A stretch of 64,000 nucleotides of DNA, from NCBI RefSeq assembly GCF_950023065.1, contig NC_088680.1, positions 70,965,350 to 71,029,349 of the forward strand. Reading direction: 5' to 3'. Origin of the DNA: Planococcus citri (Eukaryota > Arthropoda > Insecta > Hemiptera > Pseudococcidae). A program made the translations under genes and the position numbers. Under the pieces are notes generated by a model that saw only the letters and a list, made by a program, of their open reading frames with translations, ran no database searches and was not told where the DNA came from. Shown one piece after another: positions 58,464 through 64,000 of this stretch (position 1 is the first letter of the stretch; every line of letters starts with the position of its first letter).

Positions 58464-58740
58464 CTATACAATGAGTGTATTTGTTTGTTGATACCAGTAT
58501 AGGCACTTTGCTTACACTCCGGTTGAAACCAATTAAGAATTCAGAATCGTCACAAATCTCTCGCGAACGTTTAATTCGTCTTAATGTGTAAACAGCTACT
58601 GTGTCGCAGAAAACAGAAACTGATTTATTATCGGAGTTACCTGGGTTATTAAACATTCGAACATATGACGTGTTTCCAGAATTGTCATCGCAACAGATGG
58701 AAAATTTAGGTGAAATAAGTACGTCGAGTAACTCGGTCAT
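58464..58740 (-). CDS. Unidentified gene, first-exon candidate on the minus strand
   Basis: The frame starts at 58740 in the context CAAAATGACC, an excellent insect start context, and encodes MTELLDVLISPKFSICCDDN followed by about 70 more residues (SVFCDTVAVYTLRRIKRSRE, ICDDSEFLIGFNRSVSK). It could leave through a GTAGGT donor at 58463-58458, after THCIG; otherwise it stays open to 58408 (110 aa). Composition is coding-like. I do not recognise the family. The region downstream on this strand is the 2.4-kb fold-back element, which would then lie in an intron or 3' flank. It may also be a gene fragment. Confidence 0.4.
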
Positions 58741-60361
58741 TTTGAAATATCAGTCGTATTTCCAATGCGATAGGTGATTTCTTAACGTGTATAAAATATT
58801 ATTCGAGATTTTTGTGAATACTTAATTAAGAATACTTACCTACTTTGTAACAACGTTGGGAATGGTTGGATGAACAGTTTTGAGTCTTTGAGGATTTAAA
58901 CAATCTACAAAATTGTTTGAAATTGCCGAAGGAAAAAGAAAATATTGAATGTGAATCTTTTTTTTTTTTTTTTTTTTTTTTTAATTTTAAAACTCGTTAG
59001 GTATTAATTTAAAAAAAAGAAAAAATAGATTTACATTAAATTAACTCATCAGAATTTAGAATAAATAACGTTGAAATAATTTGAAACAACGTTCGCCGTA
59101 AACGGCGTAAAAATGTTAAAGAGTGCCACTTTTTCACCTCATGTTCTAAATTCGGTCTTTAGAGTAAGGTTATTGCATTTTTAATCGTCATACGTATGCA
59201 ATGCGTAATGAATTGATCTTTGTTTATCAATGAAAAAAATGAATTGAAGTTATAAGTAAATTTCTTATCAATTACCAACTCATTTTAAATAAATAAATAA
59301 AAATAACGTTACCACATATCTTTTCATTGATACCTATTATAGGTAAGTAAAGGTATTCAGTTTTTCACGTTCTTCACTTATTTCAATTTTCATTAAAATA
59401 AAAATCTACAACGTTGAAGCTATAGTTATACCTCCTTAGTTTTATAAAACATCAGTTTTCAAAAACTGATAAAATGTAAAACTTTGTGATCATTTGCATA
59501 GCATTTTCGTTCTCTTCTCTACATTTATGTAGAATGTGAATGATGGAGGAGGTACCACCAGAACGAAATACATAAAATATGACGAATATTTTGCCTATGC
59601 TACGGTTTTACGGCATTCCGTTGAATGCAATATCAATCAGTGGAATTTGTACCTCATGTCAAGTAGTGCATTTTCATGACTGAATGAATACCTAATTATG
59701 AATTAATTATGATAAAAACTTACGAATACTTACTTTGTTATATCTGAACTTTTATTTGTTATTATCTACCGACTTTTTGAATACTCAATTAAAAAGTAAG
59801 TAAGTAATACCTAATAATTAGTTTACATCAACACTCGTAATATGTATTTAGAAAAAAAATAAATTGTATATTTTTCCTTTCATCTTTATCAGATTTTTAA
59901 TTCACATTTGTGTGATGGTAGATACGTTACTTACAATAGACAAACCTAGGTTATGTAGCAATTCATAAAGATGCGAAGATAGCTTACAGGTAAAAGTTAA
60001 CAATTATCTGGTGGCAGATAAAAAAATCGAGTCAAGTGAAATATTATTTATAATAGTTATAAACATATCGCTAATGAACTTTACGCTGCTGTATGAATTT
60101 TGCACCAGAATACGCAATCGAATAAATTCTCAACAATTTACTTATTTCTAGTAAAATAGCCGAAATGAAAAAATAGTGTTTGCTGCCAAGGCAACAGATG
60201 GCGGTTAGTGCAACTGGTTCCGTTCATTATAAAAATTATTTAGTCAACAGAAACACGAATTTAGGTGTTAGAGAAGTGGCCTTAACGTGTTTCCCAAACA
60301 AATAAAATTCAGTAATTAGCGTGTAGTTAATTTTTTTTTTAAAATAAAATAATTAATAGGT
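58741..60361. promoter_or_regulatory. Intergenic region between the minus-strand candidate and OATP
   Basis: 1.6 kb of AT-rich DNA between divergent starts, with a T run of 24 at 58959-58982 and no coding sequence. The last 200 bp (from about 60160, with CAACAGATGGCGG and the sequence leading to 60361) probably hold the OATP promoter and 5' UTR. Confidence 0.4.
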
Positions 60362-61856
60362 ATGGAGAGCGATTATAAATCTGATCCTGAAACTACAAAA
60401 GAGGAAAAAGGAAATAATTACGAAAAAGGTGAGTGACGTATAAACAATTTGAATGTATCACTAATGCGATTAGATATATAAAATTATGTATTGAAAATAA
60501 TTTATTTAGGTATTAGTTTACTTACAATTTAAAAACCTAATAAAATCGTCACCTTTTTTTTTTTTTTTTTTTTTTTAAAATTTTTATTCATACTTAGAAT
60601 AATATCAAGTATAAATGATTATTCAAAATTTAAAAAAAAAATGTTGTTCGCAGTAATTTTTATTTTAATACAATACATAGGTACGTAAATAAATTTATAT
60701 GATTCAATTTTAATTTGAGAATGAAGACGGGAGCTTGATTATTCTGATATATGTATGGAATTTAATTCAGTTTTGTATCTACTTTGCAGAGCTAAAAACT
60801 GAACTAGACCTGACAGAAACAAAATGCGGTATCGGTTGCTTTTATCCCGGATGGTTGCAATTTTTAGCCAGCAAGAAAGTATTCGTTATAATTTATTCTT
60901 TAGCTGGCATGCAACAAGTCATGATGAGCTCGTATCATGTTGGAACCTCGAGTACTGTGGAGAAAAATTTCAATATGTCAAGCAGAATGATCGGTAAAGA
61001 ACATTTATAATTCGTAAAGATTGATACTGCCGATTGGGAATTTGACATTTGTTTTAATTTCACATTACAGGAATGATTTCTGCAGCTAGTCACGTCAGTA
61101 ACGTAATTGCAAATTTGGCGTTGACTTATATCGCGGGCAAAGGTCATCGCACTCGATGGGTTGCTTTTGCAATGTTGGCAATTTCTACTTCTTGTTTTAT
61201 CAGAACCGTTCCTTATCTTATTTTCGGAGGAGGAGAAAATATCAAGCTATATACTAAGGAGTACGAAGCTTTAGCTAACGTGACCCATCCGTATTTGGAA
61301 AATGATATTGGTAAGCGATTTTCACTCGGGAAAATTTTCCAGTCGTGTTTAACACGACCTTTAATCCTTGTTTCAACGTGCATTGATTCATTGAAAAAAT
61401 ATGCTTAGGAAACACAACTGGAATTACTTATTTACACACCAATGTCAACTGCAAACAAAACGAAGACGCGAGTTTTCCAGACAGGATGTCATTTTATACG
61501 TTTCTTTGCGCCCAGCTTATCGTGGGAATAGGTTCGTCGATGTACTGGACATTGGGAAGTGTTTATTTGGATGATAACGTTCGTAAAAATGTGGTTCCAG
61601 TTCTACTAGGTAAGGATCATATAGCTGGATGAGATTTTCTTAGAGTGTGACATTACCTAATTCTGTCAACTAGGTACCTTTCCTGAAACTAATAATGACG
61701 TTATTTTATTTGTAGCATTTGCACAAGCAATAACATTATTAGGACCTACGATTGGTTTTGTAATTTCATCTTTCACGTTGAAGATTTATGTCAACCCTAG
61801 CTTGACTCCAACGATCACTCATCGCGATCCTAGATGGATTGGTGCTTGGTGGATGG
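60362..61856 (+). CDS. Organic anion transporting polypeptide (OATP/SLCO), first 5 exons, partial
   Basis: Exons are 60362-60428, 60790-60993, 61071-61310, 61409-61609 and 61716-61856. Every intron is GT-AG and interrupts in phase 1. They give about 284 residues, roughly the N-terminal 40% of an OATP. Established role: sodium-independent uptake of large organic anions at the plasma membrane through 12 helices; the insect family includes ecdysteroid importers. Visible: acidic cytosolic N-terminus, CGIGCFYPGWLQFLASKKVF leading into helix 1, SSTVEKNFNMSSRMIGMISA, GKGHRTRWVA, PDRMSFYTFLCAQLIVGIGS, and the family hallmark YWTLGSVYLDDNV. DPRWIGAWWMG follows in exon 5, matching the D-x-RWIGAWW signature. 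The extracellular cysteine-rich loop and later helices should lie beyond the window; I found no further exon up to 64000. The subfamily is not assigned. Confidence 0.9.
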
Positions 61857-61868
61857 GTAATTATCAGG

Positions 61869-61955
61869 CGACGCGGTAGCGTTGCCACCCCGCCCTCCCA
61901 CGGTTTCAAGCGCGTAATGAACGCGTTCAACCGTAGGTGGCGCAACGCCAGACGG
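61869..61955. repeat. GC-rich imperfect palindrome
   Basis: GCGGTAGCGTTGCCACC pairs with GGTGGCGCAACGCC, and CACGGTTTCAAGCGCG pairs with CGCGTTCAACCGTAGG, around a short TAATGAA centre. It lies only about 12 bp past the exon-5 donor of OATP and is far more GC-rich than the surroundings. Possibly the terminus of an element. Confidence 0.6.
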
Positions 61956-62517
61956 AGTTATATTCTGTAACTATTTCGTAATGCAATTTCCCCGAGTTTC
62001 AAACGCAATTTTCTCAAAAACTATGCGTTTATTCAAAAAACGCATAGATAATTTTATTCTTATTTTTCAAATACCTTTCAGAATATATACGAATAATTTT
62101 TGTACGATAAAAATTCGCGAAGTTTCAATTAGCCATTTTTTTGTCATTTTGGCGAAATTGTTCTTCAACACTTACTCAAAGTTTGAAGGATTGGCCGAAC
62201 CAATTTTGATGAAATTTGGAATATAGCTTTGATTTGTCAACCATTACTGACTAAGGTAAAAAAATTGTAAATTTTTTCAAAATTGACCCTGCACCCCCCC
62301 TTTTTGGGCCCCAAAAATTCTCAAAATTAACCCAAAATATCAAAAGGCACTTCTCCACCACAAACTTGATGTTCATGCAAAAATTGAGCTTTGTAGCCCA
62401 ATTACATCAAGCTTGAGTGGAGTCTAAAGATGCTGAAAAATGACAAATGTTGAAAAAACGAGCAGTATATTTATCCAAAGTACAATCAAACCAAAGCTGG
62501 GATAGATGTACGTACAT

Positions 62518-62735
62518 CAAAAGGCACATCTACGATGTTCAAAGTACATTTGAACAAAATTTCAGCGTGATTTGTGCCCTATTCGAGGCTGTAGCTTTGT
62601 CTAAAGAAACAGTTAATTTGTAATACTAATTTTCGCCATTATTGATTCTTTAGACAAAGCTACAGCTTCGAATACGGCACGAATTACGTTGAAATTTTGT
62701 TCAAATATACTTTGAACATCGTAGAAGTGCCTTTT
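62518..62735. repeat. Inverted repeat with arms of about 86 bp
   Basis: The left arm AAAGGCACATCTACGATG...GGCTGTAGCTTTGTCTAAAG (62519-62607) is mirrored by CTTTAGACAAAGCTACAGC...CATCGTAGAAGTGCCTTTT (62648-62735), with several substitutions. The loop is about 40 bp. No coding capacity; a small hairpin element is likely. Confidence 0.7.
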
Positions 62736-62879
62736 AATATTTTCAAATTAATGTGAGCTTTAATTTATGTGCAATAATTATTATTATTGCACATACACGT
62801 TCAATATCAAAATGTCCGTTAAATTTAAAGCACAACAGGTGTTGGCGGCGTTGTATGCAGTTGAAATGCGCTAAAACGT

Positions 62880-62968
62880 TGAGCAGCCTAGCAGCTGAAT
62901 GATTTAAGCTTCCGCTCGCCACGCAGTAGACTCCCGTTCGAACCCCATCAGAATCAAAAATTTTTTTT
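62880..62968 (+). repeat. tRNA-like sequence with Pol III boxes, possible SINE head
   Basis: An A-box-like TAGCAGCTGAATGATTTA at 62889-62906 and a B-box-like CGTTCGAACCCC at 62935-62946 have spacing near that of a tRNA gene with a variable arm, and a T run (62961-62968) follows as a possible terminator. I could not fold a clean cloverleaf or read a confident anticodon, so a degenerate tRNA or tRNA-derived SINE is more likely than a working tRNA. Confidence 0.35.
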
Positions 62969-64000
62969 CAATTTTTAATTTTGTAAGCTGATTTTTTCAA
63001 TATGATTTTTATTTAACATGTTCAATTTTTAAAAATACATTGTAAAAAAACGTTTTTCACTTCCTAAAGTACAAATTTTCTTTTGCCCTTGTTTTTTTTA
63101 AAAAAGTAAACATGGAAAAAATTTCATTATGCAAATTTATTTAAAACAAACAAGATACATTTTTTCACCTGAAAAAACATGTTTTTTTTTACTTCTTGAA
63201 ATGACGTTTTGCTTTACTTTGTTCAGGTTTGTTTGGTTCTCATTTTCAAAATTTAAATTTTTAAAAAGTTGACATTTAAATTCCAAAATTTTGAAGCCAA
63301 AAAATGGAACCTGAAAAACACATTGTTTTTCACCTCTTGAATTTTTGAACGTTTTTTCACTCGCTTCACTCAGTTATTTTTTCTATCCTTTTCCTAAACT
63401 AAAAAATTCCATTTTGAAACTTCAAAAAATTCAAAAAGGAAAATAATAATTTTTTAATAGGTATTTTTATCAATTATTGGTAAACTTGTCATTTCATCTC
63501 TCATTTCATTTTAGAAATTTATATTCGCTATTTGTCATTTTATTTGACAAAATTGAAAGTCTTTTTTTACTGATCGGCGAATTTTTGGGCAACCCCTTCC
63601 CCCATCACCCTTGAAAACCCACTGTTTTTATTCCAGTCAGTTTAATGACAAATGTCCAGTAATCTGTCCACTCTCTGCATGCTCCTGCCACCAATGCTAT
63701 TTTCATTTATTAGATTGAACACTTCATCACAATAATATAGAAAAAAAAGTACTGATATCCTCCAAAAAAACTCTTCAAAAAAGAATTACACCCCGCCCTC
63801 TCCACGATTCCTAATGAACCTACTCCATGAACAAAAATTAAAAATTTCAGTAAGAAAATGTTATGATATCATGGTGGAATCCGCCCCTAAGAAAAACAAC
63901 CTACCACTTCACCATTTATTGTATAAGACAATCTATGAAACAGCTAATGAGCCAAAAATTTGGGCGGACAGATCCCTCAAATAAGTTTAGTAATCTAACT

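Larger units (their letters stand above)
61857..64000. other. Probable OATP intron 5 with hairpins and a tRNA-like sequence
   Basis: No OATP exon was found after the GTAATT donor at 61857. The stretch includes a GC-rich hairpin (61869-61955), a diverged inverted repeat (62518-62735) and a tRNA-like segment (62880-62968). The rest (62970-64000) is AT-rich without recognisable exons. Confidence 0.4.

Overview
The window is nuclear DNA of an arthropod, most likely an insect. It is AT-rich, its genes are split by short introns with GT-AG borders, and it carries animal-type genes (Rab1, ZnT7, XRCC4, OATP and an insect-style GMC oxidoreductase). The very frequent TAGGTACCTACC-like words and the large load of fold-back repeats recall hemipteran (aphid or scale-insect type) genomes, but the species cannot be fixed from the sequence. 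There are no operons; gene models below were built by joining open frames at splice sites by eye.

Layout. 1-117: last exon of a zinc transporter ZnT7 gene (+). 420-1608: a five-exon XRCC4 DNA-repair gene (-), convergent with ZnT7. 2042-4126: a six-exon Rab1 GTPase gene (+), divergent from XRCC4 across about 430 bp. 4127-9919: long AT-rich, UTR-like and repeat-like DNA with one orphan terminal-exon candidate (7267-7375). 9920-12655 and 14898-15972: two tandem paralogues (-), each with three exons and a hydrophobic leader, encoding secreted proteins I do not recognise. Gene A has a 1.6-kb fold-back element in intron 1 that gene B lacks. 16540-21403: fold-back repeats. 22563-44557: a GMC oxidoreductase (glucose-dehydrogenase type) of 664 codons in two exons, split by a 20-kb intron. 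That intron holds a fold-back element, two mirror-image minisatellite blocks, a LINE remnant, a hAT-type element with an 8-bp target duplication and a nested fold-back element, and a 1-kb TIR element. 44558-58301: non-coding DNA with further fold-back copies and a 414-bp tandem repeat. 58464-58740: start of an unidentified minus-strand gene. 60362-61856: first five exons of an organic anion transporter (OATP/SLCO), whose 3' half lies beyond the window or was not found. 61857-64000: hairpins and a tRNA-like sequence.

The known genes do not form one pathway; they serve Golgi zinc loading, end joining, ER-Golgi traffic, redox metabolism and solute uptake. The most distinctive content is the secreted paralogue pair and the dense inverted-repeat landscape: two fold-back families that share internal CTGGAGCCTCCAG modules, and a pair of minisatellite blocks in opposite orientation. 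If transcribed, for example within the GMC intron, these could form long double-stranded RNA.
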